The notes under the pieces are model-generated. The model did no database searches and was not told the origin of the DNA. It saw nothing but the letters and a program-made list of their open reading frames with translations. A stretch of 64,000 bases of DNA from Flavimarina sp. Hel_I_48 (lineage in GTDB: Bacteria; Bacteroidota; Bacteroidia; Flavobacteriales; Flavobacteriaceae): positions 320,001 to 384,000 of the forward strand of contig NZ_JPOL01000002.1 of assembly GCF_000733945.1 (NCBI RefSeq), in the 5' to 3' direction. Position 1 is the stretch's first letter. Each line of letters starts with the position of its first letter. Made by a program: the position numbers and the translations under genes. This document shows, in pieces, positions 18,915-28,318 of this stretch.

Positions 18915-19802
18915 ATGGAAGAGATACTTAAGGTAGAAACCATCGCACAGTACAATAAATTGAAGGCTGTTGAAACCAGGCATCCGTTAATAAGCTATTT
19001 TGATAGTGCAACCGCCAGGCCTTTGCACAACGGCAAATTCAATTTTAATTTTTACGCCATATTTTTAAAGGGTGTGGATTGTGGTCAACTGCAATACGGC
19101 AGAAACCTTTATGATTATGAGGCCGGCACTATGGTTTTCATGGGACCCGGCCAGGTTGTGGGTATCAAGAGCCAGGGTGATTACAACCCAAAAGGTAACG
19201 CACTGATATTTCATGCCGATTTTATAAAAGGCACCGATCTAGCGAGTAAAATACACCGGTACTCCTTTTTTAGCTATGAACTGAACGAGGCCCTGCACCT
19301 TTCGGAAAAAGAACAACAACTTATCAGGGAAATTTTTGCCAAAATAGATCACGAACTCGATCACGCGATCGATAAACACAGTAAAACCATCATTGCCAAT
19401 AATATAGAATTACTGCTCAATTATTGCGAACGCTTCTACGACCGGCAGTTTATTACGCGTGAAAATCTAAACAGCGGAGCACTCTCTAAATTTGAAACTT
19501 TGCTCAATGCTTATTTTCAATCTGAACAACCACAGAAAAATGGTTTGCCCAGCGTGGCCTATTTTGCGGAGAAACTAAACCTATCCCCTAATTATTTTGG
19601 GGATCTGGTAAAAAAGGAAACCGGTAAATCCGCCATGGAAAATATTCACTTAAAACTGATCGAAGTTGCGAAGGAGCGTATTTTCAATACTGATAAATCC
19701 ATCAGTCAGATTTCATATGAACTGGGTTTTAAATACCCACAGCATTTTAATAGGATATTTAAGAAAACTACCGGCTTTACCCCTCTTCAGTATAGGGCTT
19801 AG
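18915..19802 (+). CDS. AraC-family transcriptional regulator
   Basis: The product has 295 residues. A cupin-like sensor half (about 20-160, with DYEAGTMVFMGPGQV) is followed by an AraC DNA-binding domain with two helix-turn-helix units (FAEKLNLSPNYFGDLVKKET and SISQISYELGFKYPQHFNRI, ending TTGFTPLQYR). It diverges from the aldo/keto reductase gene and most likely activates the 18751-12485 run in response to its substrate. That regulatory link is an inference from layout. Confidence 0.88.
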   Translation: MEEILKVETIAQYNKLKAVETRHPLISYFDSATARPLHNGKFNFNFYAIFLKGVDCGQLQYGRNLYDYEAGTMVFMGPGQVVGIKSQGDYNPKGNALIFHADFIKGTDLASKIHRYSFFSYELNEALHLSEKEQQLIREIFAKIDHELDHAIDKHSKTIIANNIELLLNYCERFYDRQFITRENLNSGALSKFETLLNAYFQSEQPQKNGLPSVAYFAEKLNLSPNYFGDLVKKETGKSAMENIHLKLIEVAKERIFNTDKSISQISYELGFKYPQHFNRIFKKTTGFTPLQYRA

Positions 19803-19896
19803 TGAGTTAATTATATTGTATTTTGAATACCCCTAGTTTAATTAAACTAAGATAGTCATTGATAGGTTGTTGAACAGGCAGGGAGATATCCTAGAA

Positions 19897-20110
19897 GTAG
19901 GTAGGAAAACCCTGGTTTGTTTGAACTATCCACCAGGCTCAAATAGGATTTTTTTAATCGTTTTCCCAAAAAGGCAAATTGCTTTATCTTCAAGTAAATT
20001 TTCTGGAAGAACACCCAAATTTCTTTTACCATACCTCCCATTAAACATTTCCATATCCGGCAGGATATTATTTTAAAAATCCTGTATTCCTCTGAACGAA
20101 TTTTGAGAGA
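19897..20110 (+). repeat. Dispersed intergenic repeat, copy 3
   Basis: Full-length diverged copy: CCCTGGTTTGTTTGAACTAT, CAGGCTCAAATAGGATTTTT, ACCATACCTCCCATTAAACA, then a degenerate end. It fills most of the 409-bp gap between the AraC gene and the secreted protein gene. A minus-strand open frame across it is not considered coding. Confidence 0.7.
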
Positions 20111-20211
20111 TAAAAATATAGTAGGCGTTAATATAAAATTATTAAATTGGTCAACGTAAAAAATTAACGCGCCTGTACTTACATCCTGACGTTGTAACAC
20201 ATAAAATTTAA

Positions 20212-21279
20212 ATGAAAAAAACTTTATATATAGTATCACTGATTTTATTGTTGGCAGGATCTATAAATGCACAAACTCTTGTATCAGATTCCTTTGCCGG
20301 AGAATTGCCGGTCTCAATCGAGGTTGTTGAAAATGACATGTATGTATCCACCTTTAATTCGCAGAAACTATATAGATTCAGTCTTGATGACGTTAATCAT
20401 ATTGAGACGGTCTCAAATTTTGATGGTCCGGTTTGGAAAATCAGATATGACCCCTCAAATAATGATTTTTATTGCATTGTCCTGGAAAATCCCAATTCAC
20501 TTTCCTCAGTTGATCTGGATCAAACTATTCCGATAGCCCCAGTGAACGTCGAGATTGTTACCGGGCCAGATGGTATTGCCATCGACAATGATATGGTATA
20601 TGTTTCAGATTTGAATAATATCTACAAAATGGATATAGCCACTGGAAATTACTCCCTGTTATATAATGAAGAAGATGGCAAAGTTCGCAATCCGGCAATC
20701 TACAATGGCGAACTTTACTATCAGGTTCAGGACGGCAATAGCAATGAGATCTACAAAATAGATGTTTCTTCGGAAAATCCCACCAAAATACTTGTCAGCA
20801 GCACAAATACAAATGGAATTTTACAATCCTCCCTGGTCGTGGAGAACTTTTTGTATCTAGGGTTTGAAAGCCTAGATAAGATACTAAGGATAGATCTGTC
20901 GGACACCGACCTTCCTCTAACACCATCCATTGTTAATGACAATCCTGGTGCCGGGGTAATTGGATTGGCGAATAAAGACGATACGTTATATTATCTAACG
21001 GGAAAACAATCGATATATCAGTTTACCGATAAAGTTTTAAGTTCCGAGGAATCCACTTTTGGCAAAGAGGGTATATATCCGATCCCTTCAAAGAACACCA
21101 TCTTTCATAAGGGCAATTCGGATTACATATCCTATGAGATTTATTCTATGCAGGGAACCCTGGTTGGATCAGGAAATTATACAAAATCCATTGACATTGG
21201 GCAATTGGCGGATGGAATGTACTTTTTGAAGTTCAAATCAGAAACTGGATTTCAAAAGTTCAGATTTATCAAGAATTGA
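20212..21279 (+). CDS. Secreted beta-propeller protein with type IX sorting domain
   Basis: The product has 355 residues: a signal peptide (about 1-20, ending SINAQT), NHL/YncE-like propeller repeats (DNDMYVSTFNSQKLYRFSLD, GIAIDNDMVYVSDLNNIYKM and others), and a C-terminal sorting domain (about 283-355, YPIPSKNTIF through DGMYFLKFKSETG to the basic end RFIKN). The last domain directs export through the type IX system to the cell surface and marks the organism as Bacteroidota. The ligand is unknown. It is the only gene between repeat copies 3 and 4. Confidence 0.82.
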   Translation: MKKTLYIVSLILLLAGSINAQTLVSDSFAGELPVSIEVVENDMYVSTFNSQKLYRFSLDDVNHIETVSNFDGPVWKIRYDPSNNDFYCIVLENPNSLSSVDLDQTIPIAPVNVEIVTGPDGIAIDNDMVYVSDLNNIYKMDIATGNYSLLYNEEDGKVRNPAIYNGELYYQVQDGNSNEIYKIDVSSENPTKILVSSTNTNGILQSSLVVENFLYLGFESLDKILRIDLSDTDLPLTPSIVNDNPGAGVIGLANKDDTLYYLTGKQSIYQFTDKVLSSEESTFGKEGIYPIPSKNTIFHKGNSDYISYEIYSMQGTLVGSGNYTKSIDIGQLADGMYFLKFKSETGFQKFRFIKN

Positions 21280-21295
21280 AAAAATAACTTTTTGG

Positions 21296-21430
21296 ATTCC
21301 CCACAGCGAACTGGATTTTGAAAATATAATTTTCCAGCCCATAAATGAACATTGAAGGAAATTATGTTGAAGACGAAATTCGGGTATTTTAACCCAGGTT
21401 TTCTTGAACTTTAGAAGGTTTAATTTTCAT
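21296..21430 (+). repeat. Dispersed intergenic repeat, copy 4a (leader variant)
   Basis: Carries a leader type seen again near 43000 (AATATAATTTTCCAG, CATAAATGAACATT) followed by the common head GGTATTTTAACCCAGGTTTT-CTTGAACTTT. The rest of the element is missing. Confidence 0.6.
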
Positions 21431-21461
21431 TATTTCTAATCTTTCAGGCTTTCCCTAAAAT

Positions 21462-21482
21462 TGTCCAGACAGAGTCTGGACA
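21462..21482. repeat. Perfect hairpin between repeat copies 4a and 4b
   Basis: TGTCCAGAC-AGA-GTCTGGACA is a 9-bp perfect stem with a 3-nt loop. It is GC-richer than its surroundings and has no T-run, so it is a poor terminator candidate as read. It may be an operator or a mobile-element relic. Confidence 0.45.
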
Positions 21483-21504
21483 GTCTAGATTCCTATTAGT
21501 TAAA

Positions 21505-21660
21505 AAAATCAGGTTTTCTTCGACTATCCCCTAGGATCAAAAGAGGTTTTTTTGATCGTTTTCGTCAAAAGCATTAATATTCTACTTTAATTACATTTTC
21601 TCAAGTGTCATCAAAATTTTAGTTTCCGATAGCTATTGTTGAACATTTTAAAAATGCCTT
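21505..21660 (+). repeat. Dispersed intergenic repeat, copy 4b
   Basis: Diverged copy: CAGGTTTTCTTCGACTATCC, GGATCAAAAGAGGTTTTTTT, GATCGTTTTC, CAAAAGCATT, then a weak second half with GATAGCTATTGTTGAACATT. Together with copy 4a and the hairpin it occupies most of the gap 21280-21808. Confidence 0.65.
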
Positions 21661-21808
21661 ACCACAAGATATAAATACAATAAGCGCGCTGGCAGATTCC
21701 TGCGGAATCAGGTGCATTCTTGCAATGCTGCAGATTTAATATGATACTGCGTAATCTGACGCTTACTGCGTTCAAACATCACTTTATATTTAATGTTGAA
21801 AATGAAAC

Positions 21809-22339
21809 CTACAAAGCATTGATAAAACAGAGATATTTCAAAGCGCTTTCTTCAATAAGTTCTCTTGGTGCGTCTGAATCAGATCCATAATTTACGAAAT
21901 ATGGACGATAATTAGCTTTTACATATTTAAAGGTAAGTTCAAACGGAAATAATACTTCTCTTAAAGAATGCCCGTAATTACCCTTTATTGAATAATTTTC
22001 CTTAGTTGCTCCTGCGATTATAGCTAGACCTATTTTCTTATTTTCTAGTTTATAATCACTTTTACTCCCAAAAGCCCATCCATGACTTAAAACTTCGTCA
22101 AACCATTTTTTTAGAAGTGGTGGAGAACTAAACCAATACAAGGGAAATTGAAAAATGATTTTACTATATTTTTCCAGTAATCTTTGCTCTGCCAATACAT
22201 TGATTTTTTCATCTGGGTAAATTTTATATAGTTGATGAATAACAAATTGATCTGGATATTTTTCTAATTCTTCAATCCATCTTTTATTAGTTATTGAATT
22301 TTCTATATCTGGATGAGTCAGAATAACCAAGGTTTTCAT
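21809..22339 (-). CDS. NAD(P)H-dependent oxidoreductase (flavodoxin-fold quinone reductase)
   Basis: The product has 176 residues. The N-terminus VILTHPDIENSITNKRWIEEL and the central IIFQFPLYWFSSPPLLKKWFDEVL are typical of the KefF/MdaB/NQO1-like flavodoxin-fold reductases, which use FAD or FMN to reduce quinones by two electrons. The frame ends normally. It diverges from an HxlR-family regulator, a frequent pairing for reactive-quinone or aldehyde responses, and both lie between repeat copies 4 and 5. Confidence 0.85.
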   Translation of the reverse strand: MKTLVILTHPDIENSITNKRWIEELEKYPDQFVIHQLYKIYPDEKINVLAEQRLLEKYSKIIFQFPLYWFSSPPLLKKWFDEVLSHGWAFGSKSDYKLENKKIGLAIIAGATKENYSIKGNYGHSLREVLFPFELTFKYVKANYRPYFVNYGSDSDAPRELIEESALKYLCFINAL

Positions 22340-22364
22340 AATTGTAATCTTTAAATTTCGGGTA

Positions 22365-22372
22365 CAAAAATA
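22365..22372 (-). promoter_or_regulatory. Minus-7 box of the oxidoreductase gene
   Basis: On the minus strand TATTTTTG matches TANNTTTG exactly, 25 bp before the ATG at 22339. The 96-bp divergent space to the HxlR gene probably holds that regulator's binding site. Confidence 0.5.
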
Positions 22373-22435
22373 AACTCCTATTTTTAGTTATTTGAGTCGA
22401 CAACCAATTGTAGGGTACTAACAAAAATGTAAGTA

Positions 22436-22807
22436 ATGTCTAAAATCAAGGAAACGTCCACCAACTTTGCCAACAAACAAGCTTTATCTAAAGAATGCCT
22501 AGAAGTTTATTCTACAAATATCATTGGTGGGCAATGGTCACTACCGATTTGCTATGCGTTGTTAAGTGGTAAATTACGATTTGGAGAGATAAAAAAGGTT
22601 TTACCGAACATAACAGAAAGAATGCTTACGTTGGAACTAAAAAAATTAGAGAAAAATGAAGTTTTGACCCGCAATATTTATGCAGAAGTTCCACCTCGTG
22701 TTGAATATGAATTAACGACCATTGGGTATGAGTTAAAACCTATAATTAAAGAACTTGAAAACTGGGGTGAAAAACATAAAAAATATTGTAAAAGTACTAA
22801 TGTATAG
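22436..22807 (+). CDS. HxlR-family transcriptional regulator
   Basis: The product has 123 residues. It has the winged-helix layout of HxlR/DUF24 proteins: an N-terminal Cys (KECLEVYS), IIGGQWSLPICYALLSGKLR, FGEIKKVLPNITERMLTLEL, and a wing with YAEVPPRVEYELT. The conserved Cys near residue 22 is the usual sensor for quinones, aldehydes or oxidants. It most likely controls the divergent oxidoreductase gene at 21809-22339. Confidence 0.87.
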   Translation: MSKIKETSTNFANKQALSKECLEVYSTNIIGGQWSLPICYALLSGKLRFGEIKKVLPNITERMLTLELKKLEKNEVLTRNIYAEVPPRVEYELTTIGYELKPIIKELENWGEKHKKYCKSTNV

Positions 22808-22904
22808 TCGGGTATATGGCTGTGAGCGTAAACTTACGGTGCACCCCTGACACCAAAGTACGGGTCTCTTATAGCACGGTTCGTAAACCATCACACGAAA
22901 GCCG

Positions 22905-22923
22905 ATTAGAGCCTAGCTCTAAT
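22905..22923. terminator. Hairpin downstream of the HxlR gene
   Basis: ATTAGAGC-CTA-GCTCTAAT is an 8-bp perfect stem with a 3-nt loop, 98 bp after the HxlR stop. There is no strong T-run, so terminator function is uncertain. Confidence 0.35.
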
Positions 22924-22956
22924 TAACATTGAAAAAAGTCGCTTCCGCAATACTAG

Positions 22957-23155
22957 GTTTATTTAAATCCAGGTTTTCTTGAACTAACCTCCAGACTCAT
23001 AAAAGGTTTGTCTGAACGTTTTCCGGCAAAAGCATCTCGATTTAACCTTAAGTAATTTTCCCAAGCCCTACCAAAGTTCATTTTCGCATACCTATGATTA
23101 AACATTTCCGGATAGCCTTTACAGGGTCATTTTAGGATTTCAGCTCTTTAATCAA
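22957..23155 (+). repeat. Dispersed intergenic repeat, copy 5 (full length)
   Basis: TCCAGGTTTTCTTGAACTAA, AAAAGGTTTGTCTGAACGTT, GGCAAAAGCAT, CCAAAGTTCATTTTCGCATA, CCTATGATTAAACATTTCCG and GGATTTCAGCTCTTTAAT appear in the same order as the other copies. It lies in the 601-bp gap between HxlR and the leucine-rich-repeat gene; the remaining bases of that gap hold nothing recognised. Confidence 0.75.
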
Positions 23156-23408
23156 ATAGACGTCTTTAAATTTATTGAAGAAGGATTCTGCATAATGAAA
23201 CTAATAATCAATTGCTCCCGCGCTTCCATCAATGAATATTCTATCCTAAAAACTCAAATGCCTTTTAATTGCTGAAATGAAACTCTTTATTTGTAGATTG
23301 AATAGAAGAGCTATATAATGGATGATAGACAAATACTATTCTAAAAATGGAAGACTATAAATACTGTTATATCATCTCATAACACACGTTAATAAATAAA
23401 AGATCTAA

Positions 23409-24392
23409 ATGATTGATATAGAAAAAATAAAAGATAAAAACCTGCGGAAATTGATTAGTGAATCGGGCCAGGACAGACTTGAATCGATAATCGAACTAAA
23501 CGGTCGAAACCGAGCAATAAAGGAACTGGACGGAATAGAATACTTGGTAAACTTACGTAAGTTACATTTAGGCAGAAACTCAATTGAGGATATAGCGCCT
23601 CTCAAAAATCTTGATCATTTAACTGGATTATTTTTAGAGAAGAATAAAATAAGGGATGCTTCACCTCTCAAAAACCTTAAAAAATTACCCGCCCTCGATT
23701 TAAGTCATAATTATTTGACCAGCATTGAGGACGTCTTTACTCCTGAGCATAAAATAACGTGGCTCAATGCCAGCCATAATTATTTGAAAACAATGGACTG
23801 TATAAGAACTTGTGCGTTTCTGACAAATCTGAATTTAAGTGGGAATAATATTGAAGAAATTGGCGGACTGAATAACCATGCTCGATTGAGAGTATTAACG
23901 CTATCAGATAACAATTTATCTGGTAATTTATTGATCAAGAGTTTTACCAGTTTAACAGCACTTGATTTGTCAAAAAATAATATTTCTTCAATAGATATAG
24001 ATTGTGTACACGAGAACCTAAACACATTGAACTTATCAAGCAATCTTATTCAAGACTTTAAATTTCTTAAGGAGACACCCGCTTTGTTGTCCCTAAACCT
24101 AAATGAAAATCGTGTATATAATTTGTCGGGAATCAAAAATTTGGCTCATCTCAAAGTATTGTATCTGTGGCATGTGGGGATTGAGGATCTAAACGGAATA
24201 GAAAACCTGAACAGGTTAGAAGAGTTGGGATTGGCAGATAATAATATTAAAGATATTAGGCCTGTAGCTACATTGAACAACCTTAGACTTCTGTTTTTAG
24301 GAGGCAATAATTCATTGACAGAAAAAGAATTTAGTGCGCTGTCGGAAAAAGTATCTGAAGATTTTAGAAAACCAGATTGGAAAGTAAATTAA
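23409..24392 (+). CDS. Leucine-rich repeat protein
   Basis: The product has 327 residues and about eleven consecutive 20-24-residue leucine-rich repeats of the internalin/LRR_4 type (for example LRKLHLGRNSIEDIAPLKNL, LTGLFLEKNKIRDASPLKNL). There is no signal peptide and no sorting domain, so the protein is predicted cytoplasmic. Such repeats give a curved protein-binding surface; the partner is unknown. It stands alone between repeat copies 5 and 6, with AT-rich codon choice. Confidence 0.8.
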   Translation: MIDIEKIKDKNLRKLISESGQDRLESIIELNGRNRAIKELDGIEYLVNLRKLHLGRNSIEDIAPLKNLDHLTGLFLEKNKIRDASPLKNLKKLPALDLSHNYLTSIEDVFTPEHKITWLNASHNYLKTMDCIRTCAFLTNLNLSGNNIEEIGGLNNHARLRVLTLSDNNLSGNLLIKSFTSLTALDLSKNNISSIDIDCVHENLNTLNLSSNLIQDFKFLKETPALLSLNLNENRVYNLSGIKNLAHLKVLYLWHVGIEDLNGIENLNRLEELGLADNNIKDIRPVATLNNLRLLFLGGNNSLTEKEFSALSEKVSEDFRKPDWKVN

Positions 24393-24531
24393 AGGATTTA
24401 TTCAAAACTTTAGAATAGGATCTCAAAATAAGAAGTAAACTAACATTATAAATAGCATAATTTCTTTAATATAAATTCAAGGGCAACGTATAATCCAAAA
24501 AAAATTTATAGAGATTAAGAAAATTCGCTCT

Positions 24532-24740
24532 GGTATACTTTAACCCAGGTTTGTTTGAACTATCTATCAGGCTCAAAAGAGATTTTTTTGATCGCTCTAC
24601 ACCAAAAGCATTTTGCTTCAACTTTAGGTGAATTTTCCAAAACCCCCACACAAAGTTCATTTCCCATACCTATAATTGAAGATTTCGGGCAAAGGGTTTA
24701 TTTTAGGGTTTAAGACATTGGTTTCTTTGAACTTTCATGA
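24532..24740 (+). repeat. Dispersed intergenic repeat, copy 6 (full length)
   Basis: This is the best-preserved copy: GTATACTTTAACCCAGG, TTTGTTTGAACTATC, CAGGCTCAAAAGAGATTTTT, TTGATCG, CCAAAAGCATTTTGCTT, AAAGTTCATTTCCCATACC, TATAATTGAAGATTTCGGGC, AAAGGGTTTATTTTAGGG. It lies just after the LRR gene. On its minus strand a frame reading SLIDSSNKPG resembles one in copy 3 (SLVDSSNKPG). Confidence 0.75.
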
Positions 24741-24793
24741 AGTTCATTTACCCATTAAATATCCCTTCATTGAAAAAATACATAACCTAAAAA

Positions 24794-24832
24794 AAGCGAG
24801 TATTGAAAGACTTCCATACTCGCTTGATTTTT
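24794..24832 (-). terminator. Intrinsic terminator of the PepSY-like gene
   Basis: A 10-bp perfect stem (aagcgagtat / atactcgctt) with a 12-nt loop; on the minus strand it is followed by seven Ts. It begins about 20 bp past the stop of the minus-strand gene at 24845. A weaker T-run on the other side may let it act in both directions. Confidence 0.8.
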
Positions 24833-24844
24833 AATGAGATCAAA

Positions 24845-25282
24845 TTATGACCGTTCACTTATGAATGTTCCATCTTCGGCAATTATTACCTTTTTGTCTT
24901 TCTGGAACCATTTCTCAAGTTCTACTTCATAGGTTTTCTGTCCGTTTTCTTCGGTCATTTCTACTTCATCAATTTTGTATTTTGGATACTTCGTTTTGGC
25001 GGTAGTTTTTACAGCTGTGGGTAAATCCCTTTCTGTCATTTCCATTTCGGCCTTTAAAATATTCCCATCCTTTGAATACCAGATTTCATTGTCCATTTTA
25101 TCCACGTCAAATTCAACCTTGTAATTTCCTCCTTCCATTTCCCACTCCACATCGGTAGCATTGGGATATGTTTCCTGAAAACTTCTGTTTAAAGTTGTTG
25201 GTACCTGGTCTGTCATCAAATCCTGTGCACTTACTGTTGCAGTAACAATCAATGCCACTGCGGATAATCTCAATTTTTTCAT
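24845..25282 (-). CDS. Exported PepSY-like protein
   Basis: The product has 145 residues with a signal peptide (about 1-19, ending VSAQDL) and two PepSY/BLIP-like repeats, each with an YPNATDVEWE or YPKYKIDEVE type strand followed by a Tyr-Glu-Val-Glu strand. These small periplasmic proteins are often under the control of an adjacent two-component system in Bacteroidota, and here an OmpR-type pair diverges from it. The role (protease inhibition or envelope sensing) is unproven. Confidence 0.82.
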   Translation of the reverse strand: MKKLRLSAVALIVTATVSAQDLMTDQVPTTLNRSFQETYPNATDVEWEMEGGNYKVEFDVDKMDNEIWYSKDGNILKAEMEMTERDLPTAVKTTAKTKYPKYKIDEVEMTEENGQKTYEVELEKWFQKDKKVIIAEDGTFISERS

Positions 25283-25431
25283 GATACTATATTTTTTAAT
25301 TTGACGTAAAGTAAAGGGATAAATCTGTAGTCAATTGGAAAAGCCATTAATGCCCTGCATTTTTTTAAAAACATAAAATTCCCAACTTTTTATAGATTTC
25401 AATTATATTATTGTTTAAAACAAATGCTGAG

Positions 25432-26103
25432 ATGAAAATACTTATCATAGAGGATGTCCCTGAAATGCTGATCAACATGAAGAATAGTTTGGAACGAGAA
25501 CATTATATTGTGGAAGCGGCCTCAGATTTTAAAACTGCCGGTGACAAAATAAGTATTTACGAGTATGACTGCATTTTGCTGGATATTGGACTGCCAGATG
25601 GAAATGGCCTAGAACTCCTCAAAAAACTTAAAAGTGAGGGCAAGAATGAGGGCGTAATTATCGTTTCGGCCAAAGATTCATTAGATGACCGCCTGGCCGG
25701 ACTGGACCTTGGTGCAGATGATTACTTGCCAAAGCCCTTCCATATGGCCGAGCTACATGCAAGGGTGAAAGCAGTTTTACGGCGCCGCAACTTTGCCGGC
25801 GGTACCGTGGTCGAAATTGGTAACTTAATGATTAACCCGGAAAACAGGACCGTTAAAATGGCAGATGAAGAAATTATACTCAATAGAAAAGAGTATGATA
25901 TTTTAATGTACCTAACGACCAATAAAACGCGTCTGGTAACCAAGACAGCACTTGCAGAACATGTGTGGGGAGACCATATAGACCAAACCGATAGTTTTGA
26001 TTTTATTTACTCTCAAATCAAAAATTTGCGTAAAAAACTAAAAAAATCAAACATAAACGTGGAAGCTGTATATGGCGTGGGGTATAAACTAGATGTGGTA
26101 TAA
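25432..26103 (+). CDS. OmpR-family response regulator
   Basis: The product has 223 residues from ATG at 25432. An in-frame TTG at 25411 would add seven residues, but the receiver fold begins at MKILIIEDV. A receiver domain with Asp51 as phosphorylation site (LLDIGLPDGNG) and the Lys of PKPF is followed by a winged-helix DNA-binding domain (about 125-223, ending AVYGVGYKLDV). Its stop overlaps the kinase start by 1 nt. It probably regulates the divergent PepSY-like gene and itself. Confidence 0.9.
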   Translation: MKILIIEDVPEMLINMKNSLEREHYIVEAASDFKTAGDKISIYEYDCILLDIGLPDGNGLELLKKLKSEGKNEGVIIVSAKDSLDDRLAGLDLGADDYLPKPFHMAELHARVKAVLRRRNFAGGTVVEIGNLMINPENRTVKMADEEIILNRKEYDILMYLTTNKTRLVTKTALAEHVWGDHIDQTDSFDFIYSQIKNLRKKLKKSNINVEAVYGVGYKLDVV

Positions 26104-27383
26104 TGCGGTTGCTCAATTACACTTCAAAATATGTGGCAATACTGCTCTTGCCCCTTATTACAGGCTGGGCGGTACTGTTTTATTTCGCAATGCTTGATGA
26201 AATTTACGATAGTTTGGATGACGGTCTGGAAAATCAGAAATTCCTAATGTTACAGCGTATTGAGAATGACCCCACCATACTCAAACAAAATGATTCAAAA
26301 TTTGAAAAACACGTTTATAATTTTACGCCCATATCCAAAGCGGGCTATCTGGATTTTAAGGAGAGTTATCGCGATACCTTAATGTATATGCTCAATGAGA
26401 GAGATTACGAGCCGGTTCGCATATTCGAAAGTGCTATTGCATATGGTGATGATCACTACAAATTGAAAATTGTTACTTCCATGGTAGAAGAGGATGATCT
26501 GGTAGAGGATATGGTTCTGTATCTGCTTTGCCTATATCTACTATTAGTATTCAGTATCTTATTTATGAATAACTTATTGCTGCGAAAAATTTGGCAACCC
26601 TTTTATGACCTGATCACACAATTGAGGGATTTCCGCATCGAGAAGCATACATCCCTACACATCCCAAATTCTAATATAGAAGAATTTAATTTGCTCAACT
26701 CTACTGTAGATAGACTCATTAGAAAATCTACTGACAAATATGTGGCCCAAAAGGAATTTATTGAAAACGCATCCCATGAATTACAGACCCCGCTGGCCGT
26801 TAGCATCAACAAATTGGAACTTTTTCTAGAGAACAATGATTTGAGGGAAAACCAACTTAAAGATCTCTCAACCATCATGGACAGTTTGGGCAAGTTAACA
26901 AGGCTGAACAAATCACTTTTATTGCTTTCAAAAATAGAAAACAGGCAATTTGAAAAAGAAGAAATCATTGATCTTACAAAACTCACCCTGGATATTGCAG
27001 CGGATTTTAAGGATCTTGCTGCTCATAAAAAGATGAAGATAAACGTGGATTCAGGGACTGCTTTAGAATACACAATTAATGTGGACCTCGCTATAATTCT
27101 GCTAACAAACCTTATTAAAAATGCGTTGGTGCATGGAAAGAGAAAAGAACAGATCCATGTTGAAATAAAATCAAATTTTTGGGAAATAAGGAATTTCGGT
27201 GCACTTAAAGAACTTGATAGATCTTCCCTTTTTACCCGATTTAAACATACGAGCAATCATAAAAACTCTACAGGGCTTGGACTGTCCATTTCTATGGCCA
27301 TTGCCCAGAGATATGGAGTAGAACTCACGTATACTTTTCAAGGCATGCATACCTTCAGGTTACAATTTCCCGATAGCCCTTGA
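26103..27383 (+). CDS. Sensor histidine kinase
   Basis: The product has 426 residues. Two membrane segments (about 11-30 and 138-160) flank a roughly 105-residue periplasmic sensor of no recognised type. A HisKA domain with the phospho-accepting His225 (NASHELQTPLA) and an HATPase domain (NLIKNALVHGK, STGLGLSISMA) follow. The start ATG overlaps the regulator stop (TAATG). It is the membrane partner of the regulator at 25432. Confidence 0.9.
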   Translation: MRLLNYTSKYVAILLLPLITGWAVLFYFAMLDEIYDSLDDGLENQKFLMLQRIENDPTILKQNDSKFEKHVYNFTPISKAGYLDFKESYRDTLMYMLNERDYEPVRIFESAIAYGDDHYKLKIVTSMVEEDDLVEDMVLYLLCLYLLLVFSILFMNNLLLRKIWQPFYDLITQLRDFRIEKHTSLHIPNSNIEEFNLLNSTVDRLIRKSTDKYVAQKEFIENASHELQTPLAVSINKLELFLENNDLRENQLKDLSTIMDSLGKLTRLNKSLLLLSKIENRQFEKEEIIDLTKLTLDIAADFKDLAAHKKMKINVDSGTALEYTINVDLAIILLTNLIKNALVHGKRKEQIHVEIKSNFWEIRNFGALKELDRSSLFTRFKHTSNHKNSTGLGLSISMAIAQRYGVELTYTFQGMHTFRLQFPDSP

Positions 27384-27454
27384 ATTCACTGTTCCATTAC
27401 TGTTTCCATATTCTTTACAGATTTGAAAGTGATATTTACCCTAAACAATATATT

Positions 27455-28306
27455 ATGAAGGGTATTAAAATAATTTCCATCACGACGTTAACGGCTGTGG
27501 TGATTATAACCGCTTTTACATTTAAGGGTAAAGGCAACAAAATGCCCCAGGAAACCCAGAATGACTATACCATACATAATTCCTGGCAGCTCCCCGAAAT
27601 TTTGAACGAGGTGAGCGGTATCGTCTGGCTTTCGGAGGAAACTATGGCATGTGTACAAGATGAAGATGGGGTGATATTTATATATGACCTAAAAGATAAA
27701 AAAATCACCAATAAAATAAAATTTGCAGGCCCTGGTGATTACGAAGGTATTGCAGTTCGCAATAACAATGTCTATGTTATGCGTAGCGACGGGACTATTT
27801 TTGAGGTCGAGAACTTCAGGACCAAAAAGATAAAGGTTAAAAAAATTGAAACACGCTTTACATCAAAAAACAATATTGAAACCCTGACATTGGATCCAAA
27901 GACAAATGACTTGTTGATCGCACCAAAGGATAGGGATTTCGAGGACGGTTTTAAAGGTATCTACCGCGTTTCGATAGATGGTCATGAAACCGATGCCCAG
28001 CCATTCATAAAAATTTACATGAATGATGCTGCTTTTACCAGCCATCAAAAAAAGAAAATATATAAAACATTTAGGCCTTCAGAGGTTGCAGTTCACCCTA
28101 AAACGGGAGAATATTATCTATTGGAAGGGAAAGATCCAAAACTGGTAATACTTGATGCAGATGGGGCTATCAAGACCGTCCACAAGCTCGATAAGGATAC
28201 CTTCGCCCAGCCCGAAGGGATTACATTCGACCCAGATGGCACATTATATATTTCTAACGAATCTGGGGATAATGAAGCAACTATTTTACAAGTAAGTTTT
28301 AAATAA
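27455..28306 (+). CDS. SdiA-regulated-domain beta-propeller protein
   Basis: The product has 283 residues from ATG at 27455; the longer frame from 27380 adds 25 residues that do not look like a signal peptide. An N-terminal membrane anchor or signal (IISITTLTAVVIITAFTF) is followed by a propeller with LNEVSGIVWL, DYEGIAV, SEVAVHPKTGEYYLL and QPEGITFDPDGTLYISNE, the pattern of the SdiA-regulated family. It follows the kinase by 71 bp and may belong to the same transcript. The function is unknown; the fold suggests binding or hydrolysis outside the membrane. Confidence 0.8.
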   Translation: MKGIKIISITTLTAVVIITAFTFKGKGNKMPQETQNDYTIHNSWQLPEILNEVSGIVWLSEETMACVQDEDGVIFIYDLKDKKITNKIKFAGPGDYEGIAVRNNNVYVMRSDGTIFEVENFRTKKIKVKKIETRFTSKNNIETLTLDPKTNDLLIAPKDRDFEDGFKGIYRVSIDGHETDAQPFIKIYMNDAAFTSHQKKKIYKTFRPSEVAVHPKTGEYYLLEGKDPKLVILDADGAIKTVHKLDKDTFAQPEGITFDPDGTLYISNESGDNEATILQVSFK

Positions 28307-28318
28307 TGACAGAGAGAA

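Noticed and set aside
19856..20239. 127-codon minus-strand frame
   Set aside because: It lies across repeat copy 3 and into the next gene's start; no start signal, and similarity only to another repeat copy.
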